From: Prochloraceae cyanobacterium | Lineage (GTDB): Bacteria > Cyanobacteriota > Cyanobacteriia > Cyanobacteriales > JASJDA01 | Length of the DNA stretch: 41,953 nt | Direction of reading: 5' to 3' | NCBI GenBank assembly: GCA_030065755.1 | Contig: JASJDA010000047.1 | Span: 1-41,953 of the forward strand | Part shown: in pieces, positions 16,050 to 24,840 of the stretch | How positions within the stretch are numbered: position 1 is the first letter of the stretch | Layout of the letters: every line of letters begins with the position of its first letter | Notes under the pieces: generated by a model | What the model saw: the letters and a program-made list of their open reading frames with translations, nothing else | What the model was told of the DNA's origin: nothing | The model's database searches: none | Position numbers and translations under genes: made by a program

Positions 16050-18278
16050 ATGACCCAATTTTCTCCTCAAATAGATAGCAATTCCCTTCCTCCACAAAAC
16101 ATTGATGCAGAAGAATCGATACTCGGTGGAATTTTACTCGATCCAGAAGCGCTAAGTAGAATTATCGACCTCATCGAACCAAAAGCATTTTATGTCAAAG
16201 CACATCAAGATATATATTCTGCAGCGATCGCGCTTCATTCTCAAGGGAAACCTACAGACTTAATGACGGTCACTACTTGGCTTGCCGATCGCAATTTGCT
16301 CGATAAAATAGGCGGTACTAGTAAACTGGCTAATTTAGTCAGTCGCACTGTCTCAGCAGTAAATATCGATCGCTATGCAGAGTTGGTGATGGATAAGTAC
16401 CAGCGTCGCGAGCTAATTGCTGCTGGTCGCGAAATTGCTGAGTTCGGTTACGATACCGCTAGCGATCTAGAAACTATCTTAGATCGATCGGAACAAAAAA
16501 TTTTCAGTCTCACTCAAAATCGTCCCCAACAGGGTTTAGTACCAATATCGGATACTCTGGTAGATACTTTTAATAACATTGAAAAACTGCACCAAAATCT
16601 CGCACTCCCTGGTATTGAATCTGATTTTTACGATCTCGATGCTATGACTAGCGGTTTTCAGCGATCGGATCTGATTATTGTCGCTGGTAGACCTTCTATG
16701 GGAAAGTGTCTTGCTGCAGAATCGGAGATAGTTTTGGCTGATGGTAGTCTAACAACCATTGAAGAAATTTATCGAGGTCGTCGCGATCGCCTATTAACTC
16801 TCAACAATAACTCGAAATTTGAGTTTACCTATCCATCTGCTTTTGTCGATGATGGAATTAAGCCAGTATTCCGCGTGACAACTCGTTTAGGAAGGTTTGT
16901 TGAAACAACTATTACCCACCCTTTTCTAACTATTTGGGGATGGCGACAACTTTCACAACTCAAACCAGGAATAAAAATCGCTGTTCCCGATCGAATCGAT
17001 GTATTTGGTTCGGAAAACTTTCCCGAATCGGAAATTATTAAATTATTAGAAAATAGAGATGTAACAGGTGGTGCCTCTACTGGGGTTTTGGTTAAAAATA
17101 AAATCAAATACGATTGTTTACCCGATATAGTTTTTAAATTAAAGCGATCGCAAATATCTCTATTGCTCAATCGTCTTTTTGCAACTTCTGGATCTCTCGA
17201 ATTTAGCAACAAATATATAGTCAAAATCTCACTGACTGCAATTACTAACAAGTTAGCCAGGCAAGTTCAACATCTTCTACTCAGATTCGGTATTATTGCT
17301 GCGATCGAACAAATTTATATCCAATTTAAATCTGCTTGGCAATTATATATTACTCATACTAAATCTCTTAAAAAATTCGGCGACTACATTGGATTTTTTG
17401 GCAAAGAAAAAGACAAATTCATTACCACAAAATCGAGATTATTTCAAGATATAAAATCTCGAGATTCAGAAATTTATTGGGATGAAATAGTTTCTATAGA
17501 AGCCATAGGAGAAAAACAGGTTTACGATTTAACAATTCCAGAAACACACAATTTTGTTGCTAATGACATTTGCGTCCACAATACTAGTTTTGCGCTCAAT
17601 ATTGCGGCTAATATTGCTAAAAAACATCTCTTACCAGTATCAATTTTTAGCTTAGAAATGTCTCAAGAACAATTAGCACAAAGATTGTTGTCTAGTGAAG
17701 CCAGAATTGAAAGTAATAAATTGCGATCGGGAAGAATATCTCAAACAGATTTTGAGCCATTAAGTTTGGCTCTAGGAGATTTATCCGAGTTGCCTATTTT
17801 TATAGACGATACTGCGAATTTAACTGTAATGCAAATGAGAGCGCAACTGCGCCGCTTGCAAGCAGAAAAAAAACAGCAGTTGGGATTAGTTTTACTAGAT
17901 TACTTGCAGTTAATGGAAGGTGCAGGAAGTGATAATAGAGTGCAAGAATTATCGAAAATAACGCGAAGTCTCAAAGGTTTAGCGCGAGAATTAAACGTTC
18001 CAGTTATTGCTCTTTCTCAACTCAGTCGAGGAGTCGAACAAAGAACAAATAAACGACCAATGCTCTCTGATTTAAGAGAAAGCGGCTCGATCGAACAAGA
18101 TGCTGATTTAGTAATAATGTTATATCGAGAAGAATATTATCAACCAGATACGCCCGATCGGGGGATCGCGGAGGTAATTATAGCTAAACATAGAAATGGT
18201 CCGACAGGAACTATTAAACTGTTGTTTCAACCCGAATTAACTAAGTTTCTGAACATGGAAAGAAGACAAAATTATTAA
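16050..18278 (+). CDS. dnaB: Replicative DNA helicase DnaB with in-frame intein
   Basis: 742 residues, of which 292 are an intein; the joined exteins are 450 residues, normal for DnaB. The N-extein has the DnaB N-terminal domain (NIDAEESILGGILLDPEA) and ends inside the Walker A loop, GRPSMGK. The C-extein resumes TSFALNIAANIAKK and has SLEMSQEQLAQRL, Walker B LGLVLLDYLQLM, and LSQLSRGVEQRTNKRP with LRESGSIEQDADLV. DnaB is the hexameric helicase that unwinds the replication fork. Because the intein splits the ATP-binding P-loop, the precursor cannot be active until splicing. A good promoter precedes it. Confidence 0.95.
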   Translation: MTQFSPQIDSNSLPPQNIDAEESILGGILLDPEALSRIIDLIEPKAFYVKAHQDIYSAAIALHSQGKPTDLMTVTTWLADRNLLDKIGGTSKLANLVSRTVSAVNIDRYAELVMDKYQRRELIAAGREIAEFGYDTASDLETILDRSEQKIFSLTQNRPQQGLVPISDTLVDTFNNIEKLHQNLALPGIESDFYDLDAMTSGFQRSDLIIVAGRPSMGKCLAAESEIVLADGSLTTIEEIYRGRRDRLLTLNNNSKFEFTYPSAFVDDGIKPVFRVTTRLGRFVETTITHPFLTIWGWRQLSQLKPGIKIAVPDRIDVFGSENFPESEIIKLLENRDVTGGASTGVLVKNKIKYDCLPDIVFKLKRSQISLLLNRLFATSGSLEFSNKYIVKISLTAITNKLARQVQHLLLRFGIIAAIEQIYIQFKSAWQLYITHTKSLKKFGDYIGFFGKEKDKFITTKSRLFQDIKSRDSEIYWDEIVSIEAIGEKQVYDLTIPETHNFVANDICVHNTSFALNIAANIAKKHLLPVSIFSLEMSQEQLAQRLLSSEARIESNKLRSGRISQTDFEPLSLALGDLSELPIFIDDTANLTVMQMRAQLRRLQAEKKQQLGLVLLDYLQLMEGAGSDNRVQELSKITRSLKGLARELNVPVIALSQLSRGVEQRTNKRPMLSDLRESGSIEQDADLVIMLYREEYYQPDTPDRGIAEVIIAKHRNGPTGTIKLLFQPELTKFLNMERRQNY
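16707..17582 (+). other. DnaB intein (292 aa) with eroded homing endonuclease
   Basis: It starts with Cys220 of the precursor (CLAAESEIVLADG, block A) and ends VHN before Thr (+1 nucleophile). Block B is ETTITHPFLTIWGWRQL with the TxxH pair. Blocks F and G are VYDLTIPETHNFVANDICVHN. All splicing residues are present. The middle (about 120 residues) looks like half of a LAGLIDADG endonuclease: NRLFATSGSLEF fits the second LAGLIDADG block but has Ser where the catalytic Asp is expected, followed by LARQVQHLLLRFGI. The first such block is missing. So it should splice but no longer home. Confidence 0.9.
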
Positions 18279-18327
18279 TAGGTTTCAAAATTTTGGATCG
18301 TCCCATTTAATTGAGCGGACATGATAA

Positions 18328-19206
18328 TTAAGCAAGAATCTCCTCAATCATTTTTCGGGCATACCTTACTCCTATAGGGTTAGTGTTCAAATAATAGGGA
18401 ATGAAGATGACAGCTTGAGATAAAGCTTGACCTCGACCTCTTGCCCAAGTTGCATCATCAACGTTTAAAGCTTCGCGGAATACTTTTCGACTCTCACCAG
18501 AGAAGAGACTCCATGCAATCATTAAGTCACACGCAGGATCTCCTACACCCAAGCCTCCAAAGTCGATAACAGCACTCAAGCGACCTCGCTCGAATAGCAC
18601 ATTTCCAATTAATAAGTCGCCATGAAACCAAACAGGTTTATTATTCCATTCAAGTGCTTGAAGTGCTTCCTCCCAGACAGCAAATGCTGCATTCGTATCG
18701 ATAGTATCCTTCAAGGTAGCAATAGACTCGCGAGTCAGTTTATCTCTAGTTTTTAGAGACACGCCACGTAAGTTATGCTCTTCGGCGATCGGACCACCTA
18801 TTGCATCAATTTGTTGCAAAGCCGTTATGAATTGTGCTAACTCAATCGCCGTCTGGCATGGGTCTGCGAGCTGCTCAATTGAAGCATTTTCACCTTTAAG
18901 CCATTTATAAACAGACCAATTATAGGGATATTTTTCATCAGGTTCACCCTTAGCAAGTGGTAAAGGGATGGCAAGTGGCAGATGCGGAGCAAGGCGGGGC
19001 ATCCACTTGTGTTCTTTATCAACTTGAGCTTCCGCCCAATCAATTCGAGGAAGTCGTACTGACAGATCTTGACCTAATCTAAAGATGGCGTTATCTGTTC
19101 CAGCAGAGACAACAGGTTTAATAGCCAGATTAGCCCACTGAGGAAACTGTGAAGTAATTAGGCGGCGCACGAGAGATACTTCGGTACTTACCTCGTTAGC
19201 GTGCAT
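18328..19206 (-). CDS. Aminoglycoside phosphotransferase-family kinase
   Basis: 292 residues from ATG at 19206 (MHANEVSTEVSLVRR), which fits the family better than the ATG 15 bases upstream. The kinase-like fold is clear: SAGTDNAIFRLGQDLSVRLPR in the N-lobe, the catalytic loop WFHGDLLIGNVLF (His-x-Asp ... Asn) and AVIDFGGLGVGDPACDLMIAW with the Mg-binding DFG. Members phosphorylate aminoglycosides, macrolides or small hydroxylated metabolites. The sequence does not show which, and many chromosomal members are not resistance enzymes. It is convergent with dnaB. It may be a lateral acquisition (inference). Confidence 0.88.
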   Translation of the reverse strand: MHANEVSTEVSLVRRLITSQFPQWANLAIKPVVSAGTDNAIFRLGQDLSVRLPRIDWAEAQVDKEHKWMPRLAPHLPLAIPLPLAKGEPDEKYPYNWSVYKWLKGENASIEQLADPCQTAIELAQFITALQQIDAIGGPIAEEHNLRGVSLKTRDKLTRESIATLKDTIDTNAAFAVWEEALQALEWNNKPVWFHGDLLIGNVLFERGRLSAVIDFGGLGVGDPACDLMIAWSLFSGESRKVFREALNVDDATWARGRGQALSQAVIFIPYYLNTNPIGVRYARKMIEEILA

Positions 19207-19340
19207 TTTTTTAGAGGACATGAATGAGTGTGCTGAGTGTGCTTTAGACTTAGGGAATAGGGAACAGAGGTATTTGAGCTTTTTTTATTAATAAAATGTA
19301 TTTCTTATCTCTCCAGTTAGTTTTGAGAAATGGTACGATC

Positions 19341-22300
19341 TCAAAATATCAATTTTTGATATATCTCGTTTAGCTTGGCGTGAATTGCTGGAGGTTTAGC
19401 TGTAAATTTCAGGTAAAAATCCGCTTTTTTTGCTTTTTTTTCCAGTACTTTAGCATAGATATCTTGCCTCAACTGAGCTGATTTTTGCTGCAAGAAATTA
19501 AGTTTAATGTTGTCTAGCGGCTTGGGGATTTGCTGGTAATTTTGTTCTTGGCAGCTAATTTCTGCTCCCCGAGCAGAAAGTTTGACTATCTTGCCTAAAA
19601 ATGCTCGCTCGGCATTATCTTTACCCTCAAGAATCGAATATTCTACAGGTATATATTCGGGTAGGTGGAAGAAGATTTCTTCTTCTGGCGCTAGATAGAG
19701 ATTGTGTTTTCCTCCTATGCCTCCCACTTCATAGATAGTAATTGGTTTTTTGACACCTTTAGGGGAAACTTGCCTCTGTGAGAGGACTTGCACCAGCGAC
19801 TCTACTTCTTTAAGGGTAGTCTCGGAAATCAAAATTTGACCGCCCACGGTGTAAGATTCTATTCGATAGGTAAGATTTACTTGAGAGCCAACAACGCCGT
19901 ATTTAGTCCGTTTTTCCGAGCCGATATTGCCAATTACCACTTCCCCCGTATGGATGCCAATGCCCATTTCTAGAGGAGGGAGACCCCACTTTTTCATTTG
20001 CTCGTTAACTGACACCATCGCTTGCTGCATTGCCACCCCACAAGCCACAGCCCTGTGAGGGTCGTCTTCTCTAGAGTTAGGAACGCCAAAGACAACCAAA
20101 ATTCCATCTCCCATAAACTCAATAATGGTTCCGCGATACTGGGTAATCACGGAAGCCATACGCTCTAGATAGAAATTGAGAATTTTGATGACTTGTTCAG
20201 AAGATAAGCTTTCGCTCAGAGTAGTAAATCCTCTGAGATCGGAGGTAAAAATGGTAACTTTTCTCCGTTGACCTCCTAATTTTAGTCCCTCTGGTGTTGC
20301 TAACAAACTGTCTGCCACTTCATCAGCAACATAACGTCCAAAAGCTTCGCGAATATAAGCTTTTTCTAGTTTAAGTTTTTCGTTTTGGAGCAGATTTAAG
20401 TGGGTTCTGATACGAGCTAGCAGTTCGTCTTTGACGATTGGCTTAGTCAGATAGTCATTTGCCCCCATTCGCAATCCAGTTACTAAATCCGAAATGCGGT
20501 TTTTAGCAGTCAACAGCACAACTGGTAATTCATCTAGCTGCCACTGGGAGCGGATTTTTTCGATAACTTCATAACCGGTGATTCTCGGCATCATCACGTC
20601 TAGCAAAATCAGATCGGGTTTAAAACCCCTTTCTAATAAAGCCAGAGCTTCTTGACCGGATGAAGCTTGAGTAATTTCATATTGACACAAACAAAGGTAG
20701 TTATTTAAGACCTGCAAATTTACTGGATCGTCATCCACAATTAAAATCTGCCACGCTCTTGCTGAAGAGTTTTCTTGGCTTATCGCACACATAAATTGAG
20801 GATGGAATTGGCTGCTAGTATCCGGTTGTAAATCCCCCAGAGCCGATTGAGTTTCTTCTCCGCCAGAGTCTATCGACAAAGGAGAAACCGAGTCAGAGCC
20901 GATTTTAGCTAATTGGGGTGATTGCTCGGAAATTGGCAACAGGAAAGTAAATTTTGACCCCACTCCTGGAGTAGATTCAACACTAATAGTTCCCCCGTGT
21001 AACTCTAATAGCTTTTTAGTAATTGCCAGACCCAAACCAGTCCCGCCGTAAACTCTAGCAGTGGAACCATCAGCCTGTTCAAAAAATTCAAAAATTCTGT
21101 CTAATTTATCTTCTGGGATGCCAATCCCCGTATCCTGCACCGAGATAGCCAAATAATCAGATTTTGGACGATCTTCTCTTCTCGTCGTCTCTCCATCTTC
21201 ACTCAATAATTGTGCTGAAACTTCTACCCAACCGCTGTCGGTAAATTTAATCCCATTCCCAACTAGATTGTAAAGAATCTGTTGCAGACGATTTTCATCA
21301 GCTAATACTGGGGGTAAATCTGGAGAAATATTATTTTTTAGTTCCAAATTTTTATTACCAATTAAAAGGCGACTGACAGTTAAAACTACTTCTGTTATTT
21401 CTCGTACCCTCACAGCTCTGAGTTGAAGTTTAATGTCTTTGTGTTTTAGTTGAGAAAAATCGAGAATGTCATTAACCAGGGTTGACAAGCGTTTTCCACT
21501 AGCTGCGATCGCCGCTAGATTAGCAAGGGTTTGAGCGGGAAGTGTTCCCGTAGCTCCATCAACTAAAGACTCTGCAATACCAATAATCCCGTTGAGGGGC
21601 GTTCTTAGTTCGTGGGATGTATTTGCTAAAAATTCATCTTTAAGTCGATCCAAACGCTTCATCTGTGCATTTTGTACTTCTAAAGTGGCAAAAGATTGTT
21701 GCAGTTGTTTTGCCATATTATTAAAAGATTGAGCTAATTCTCCTAATTCATCGCTCCGCTCTATTTTGACTTTTTCTGACCATTTTCCTGTAGCAATGGA
21801 TTTGGCTGCATTGTTTAAGTTTAAAATTGGTTTAATTATCCAACTAGAAGTTAAGTAACCGAAGATTATCGCTATTACTAAAGCGATCGTTGATAGAGTA
21901 AGCGTGGTGCGGTTATTAGCTTGAATTTGGGCAGTAAAGTCTGATTCGGGCAATATTACAACAATTAACCAGTTAAGACCAGATAGATCTTGATATCTTA
22001 AAATCTCTACGAAATGCTGCTTCTTATTGTATTTAAAGTTAAGTCGAACGTTTTCATTAATATTATTGTAGTCGCTGAATTGTTGTTTTAAATACTTTGC
22101 CGTTGCTTGAATGAGAGGATCGCTGCTATTTATAACATTGAGACGTTGGTATTTTTGTTGCTGTTTATCGAATCTGAAAATAGATTCATTAGTTGAAGTT
22201 CCTACCAGTAATCCAGAATTCTCGATGATAAAAGTTTTTCCTGTCTTGCCAATTTCAAGCTGACTGAGGAATTGGTTGATATTTCCCAGACTAACATCTA

Positions 22301-22985
22301 CCGCAATAACTCCCAGAAGATTGCCTGTTGGAGCGTAAATTGGTTGACTAGAAGAAACAAAGATCTTATCAGGGTCAAAACCTTGGTAAATTGGGGTCCA
22401 AATCCCTCTACCTGCTTTTACTGCTTCAGTATACCAAGGTCGGAGCCTCGGATCGTATTTGGATTTTACTGTTACCCTTTTTGCTCCTGTACGATTTCCC
22501 AGTCGATCTAAAGCATAATAATTATTTTGGTAACTTGTTGCAGAATTGGAAATAACTATCTCTAGAAACTGCTTATTATCGTTACGAAAAATACCATAGT
22601 ATTCTCCTTGCTGAGAACCTAAAGAAAGCCAACTAACATTATTAAATTGCTGCATTATTTGCCAGAGATAACGCTCTGTTTTAGCACTGCGAACACTTAA
22701 ATCTAAACTTAATTCCCTTCGTTCGAGAGCATCAACTGTCAGTTGATTAATGAGATGAACCTTTGCCGTATAATTTTCTATATGCTTTTCAATCTTTAAA
22801 GTTATTTCCTTACGTAACTGACTAACAACATAATTAATGGTCTTCTGTCCGTTTCTATAGGAAAAATAACCTACCAACCCTACTACTGCACAAATTTGCA
22901 AGACAAAAGGAACAATTAGGATCGTTCGTAAACTAGCTCCCCTAGATTTATTAATAACTTTTCTCAAAACAGATGTTATAGACAT
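19341..22985 (-). CDS. Hybrid sensor kinase / receiver / class III nucleotide cyclase
   Basis: 1214 residues from ATG 22985; a GTG at 23018 adds 11. Positions below count from that GTG. Order: membrane helix (about 34-52), dCache-type sensor (about 70-365), second helix (374-394), HAMP, HisKA with H469 (FLANTSHELRTPLNG), HATPase (N587, DTGIGIP, GTGLGLAI), receiver with phosphoryl Asp807 (LLDVMMPRITGYE), then a class III cyclase. The cyclase has both metal Asp residues, D927 (FTSDLRGFTT) and D971 (FMGDGILVVFG), and Lys in GSEKRTKY. The residue that usually selects adenine (Asp/Thr) is Gly1041 (KYGVVG), so nucleotide choice is uncertain. A C-terminal tail resembles PilZ (KIVKLSARGAEIS). Expected role: signal-controlled cyclic nucleotide synthesis at the membrane. 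Confidence 0.9.
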   Translation of the reverse strand: MSITSVLRKVINKSRGASLRTILIVPFVLQICAVVGLVGYFSYRNGQKTINYVVSQLRKEITLKIEKHIENYTAKVHLINQLTVDALERRELSLDLSVRSAKTERYLWQIMQQFNNVSWLSLGSQQGEYYGIFRNDNKQFLEIVISNSATSYQNNYYALDRLGNRTGAKRVTVKSKYDPRLRPWYTEAVKAGRGIWTPIYQGFDPDKIFVSSSQPIYAPTGNLLGVIAVDVSLGNINQFLSQLEIGKTGKTFIIENSGLLVGTSTNESIFRFDKQQQKYQRLNVINSSDPLIQATAKYLKQQFSDYNNINENVRLNFKYNKKQHFVEILRYQDLSGLNWLIVVILPESDFTAQIQANNRTTLTLSTIALVIAIIFGYLTSSWIIKPILNLNNAAKSIATGKWSEKVKIERSDELGELAQSFNNMAKQLQQSFATLEVQNAQMKRLDRLKDEFLANTSHELRTPLNGIIGIAESLVDGATGTLPAQTLANLAAIAASGKRLSTLVNDILDFSQLKHKDIKLQLRAVRVREITEVVLTVSRLLIGNKNLELKNNISPDLPPVLADENRLQQILYNLVGNGIKFTDSGWVEVSAQLLSEDGETTRREDRPKSDYLAISVQDTGIGIPEDKLDRIFEFFEQADGSTARVYGGTGLGLAITKKLLELHGGTISVESTPGVGSKFTFLLPISEQSPQLAKIGSDSVSPLSIDSGGEETQSALGDLQPDTSSQFHPQFMCAISQENSSARAWQILIVDDDPVNLQVLNNYLCLCQYEITQASSGQEALALLERGFKPDLILLDVMMPRITGYEVIEKIRSQWQLDELPVVLLTAKNRISDLVTGLRMGANDYLTKPIVKDELLARIRTHLNLLQNEKLKLEKAYIREAFGRYVADEVADSLLATPEGLKLGGQRRKVTIFTSDLRGFTTLSESLSSEQVIKILNFYLERMASVITQYRGTIIEFMGDGILVVFGVPNSREDDPHRAVACGVAMQQAMVSVNEQMKKWGLPPLEMGIGIHTGEVVIGNIGSEKRTKYGVVGSQVNLTYRIESYTVGGQILISETTLKEVESLVQVLSQRQVSPKGVKKPITIYEVGGIGGKHNLYLAPEEEIFFHLPEYIPVEYSILEGKDNAERAFLGKIVKLSARGAEISCQEQNYQQIPKPLDNIKLNFLQQKSAQLRQDIYAKVLEKKAKKADFYLKFTAKPPAIHAKLNEIYQKLIF

Positions 22986-23090
22986 AGCACTTAGGGCTTG
23001 TTTTAAAACTATAAGCACGTGATGATGGAAGCTATAGTTAGCAGGTTCAGGTAGTTTTCAGCTATTCTTCGATAGACATAATGCTTTAAT

Positions 23091-24335
23091 CTATAATTTA
23101 CAAACAACGCGAAAACCTATGCTGCTGAGACGATAATCTTCCCACGCCCAATCGCGACTAGCAGAACGAATTAACAAAGGATTATTTGTGAAAGCTCCTC
23201 CTCTTATGCATCTGGTATTAGAAAAAACAAAATCAGAGTTTTCTTCGTCAATCCAAGCACTTCCATCAGAGGGAGCGCCTTGATAATTATCGTGCCAACG
23301 ATCGTCGCACCATTCCCACACGTTTCCATGCATATCGTATAGCCCAAAGGCGTTAGGTGGAAAACTATCTATTGGTGTAGTTTCGTCTCGCAACTTACCT
23401 TTTGAAGTAAAACCATAAGAATAAGTTCCGTCAAAGTTGGCTAGCTCGGTGGTGATAGTTGCACCAAAGTGAAACGGTGTAGTCGTTCCTGCACGACAAG
23501 CATATTCCCATTGTGCTTCGCTAGGAAGTGAAAAGTTTTTTCCTGTCCTCTGCGAGAGTTTTTCACAGAATTGTTGGCAATCATGCCAAGAAACTAGCTC
23601 CACAGGTTGTTTTTCCTCTTGAAAGTAGGAAGGATTATAGCCCATGACAGTTATCCATTGTGCTTGGGTGATTGGATATTTGCCCATGTAAAAAGAAAGT
23701 ACTGTTACGGGTCTTGAGTCAAGGCTTTCACTATCTTTATGTCCTTCTTCACTTTCTGGCGATCCCCTCATAAATGTCCCTTCAGGAATAGATACCATTT
23801 CTAAAACAACACCTTTTCCTAAATCGACACTAACAAATTTAGCTTTTTTTGTTTCTCGTTCGATTTCTTGTCCTACATCGTTAACGGTAATGACTTCAAA
23901 ATTAAAAGTTTTTAAAGAAGAGATTAAATCTTGCTGACTTGGTACTAAAGAGTCGGGTGGGTTCTCAAAACGACGCAGTCGTCTTGAAATGATTCGCATG
24001 ACTTGTAAAGAAAAAGAAGGATCCTTTTGAACGAGATAGCTAAACTGTTTTTCATTAATAGGGATAAGCTTACATTCAGTTCTGGCTATAGCTGTCGCAC
24101 TGCGAGGTTGGTTATCTAATAATCCCAGTTCGCCTAAGGTTTCCCCAGCCCCGATGGTGTTAATTAATACTTCATTTATTGAAATTTCAATTGTTCCCTC
24201 TAAGATCGCGTACATCATGCCTTCTGAATCTTGACCTTGACTAAAAATAGTCTCATTGGGAACATAAGTAACTATATTCCGGCGATCGAAAAATCTCATG
24301 TTTGTGAAATTGGATAGATTAAGTTTTTCTGTCAT
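23091..24335 (-). CDS. Cyclic-nucleotide-binding domain fused to FGE-sulfatase-like domain
   Basis: 414 residues. Residues 14-125 are a CNB domain with phosphate-binding cassette GETLGELGLLDNQPRSATAIA (E69, R78), so it can bind cAMP or cGMP. Residues about 165-412 are an FGE/SUMF1 fold: VSIPEGTFMRGSPESEEG, GKYPITQAQWITVMG, LPSEAQWEYACRAGT, DMHGNVWEWCDD, CIRGGAF and SIGFRVV. The catalytic Cys pair of true formylglycine-generating enzymes, expected soon after RGG, is absent (RGGAFTNNPLLIRSASR), so this is probably a non-FGE member with a binding or other role. The gene lies upstream of the cyclase gene on the same strand, about 70 bases apart, so the cyclase product may be its ligand. Confidence 0.88.
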   Translation of the reverse strand: MTEKLNLSNFTNMRFFDRRNIVTYVPNETIFSQGQDSEGMMYAILEGTIEISINEVLINTIGAGETLGELGLLDNQPRSATAIARTECKLIPINEKQFSYLVQKDPSFSLQVMRIISRRLRRFENPPDSLVPSQQDLISSLKTFNFEVITVNDVGQEIERETKKAKFVSVDLGKGVVLEMVSIPEGTFMRGSPESEEGHKDSESLDSRPVTVLSFYMGKYPITQAQWITVMGYNPSYFQEEKQPVELVSWHDCQQFCEKLSQRTGKNFSLPSEAQWEYACRAGTTTPFHFGATITTELANFDGTYSYGFTSKGKLRDETTPIDSFPPNAFGLYDMHGNVWEWCDDRWHDNYQGAPSDGSAWIDEENSDFVFSNTRCIRGGAFTNNPLLIRSASRDWAWEDYRLSSIGFRVVCKL

Positions 24336-24840
24336 TAAGCTATCTTCCTTTTTTCTGAGCTATTTTCAATTATTTTTGCTTCTTCCCTCTTTTTGGCGAT
24401 CGCAGCTCAAAAATGAACTCACAGAAATCCTGATTTGTCAAGATAATTTAGATGTGCCTGATCTTTTCTACAATAAATAATGCTTCTGAGATTTCCATGT
24501 TTTTCTTGAAGGAATTGTTGGTTCAATCTGACGAAGAAACTGTTGATTCTTGTATCTGTAAAATACTTCCGACTTCCGACTTCTAACTTCCGACTTCTTC
24601 AATATCTTTTATTATGCTAACTAGAGCGAAGAAATTATTAATCATATAAATTTCATAAAAAATCTCATATAAATTCTCATATACAGGATTATTCTGATGC
24701 CTCGGACATTGTAACCTTTTGTCAATTGTGGCGTAAGTTTTTGTAAAGTTTTCTAATTTGAAAACAAGAAACGAACGAAGTGAATTATGCTCGATCGAGA
24801 CATCAGTCCTGGTTTTTGATTACTGAATCGCTGTTCTAGG
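24336..24840. other. Intergenic region between TIR-WD40 gene and CNB-FGE gene
   Basis: About 500 bases without an ORF. It contains a heptamer-type tandem repeat (acttccg units, about 24567-24598), an AT-rich stretch, and a 56-bp diverged repeat (24687-24742) shared with 34223-34278. The promoter for the CNB-FGE/cyclase pair must lie in its right-to-left reading; no clear boxes were chosen. Confidence 0.5.
24687..24742. repeat. Dispersed 56-bp repeat, copy 1
   Basis: It aligns without gaps to 34223-34278; the best-kept part is ttttgtcaatt-tggcgtaag. In one frame both copies read D-A-x-x-x-V-x-FCQLWRKF with several synonymous changes, so it may be a piece of an old coding repeat. Confidence 0.55.

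Noticed and set aside
16829-17251. 140-codon minus-strand ORF inside dnaB
   Set aside because: It lies antisense to the intein, which has all its splicing motifs on the plus strand.
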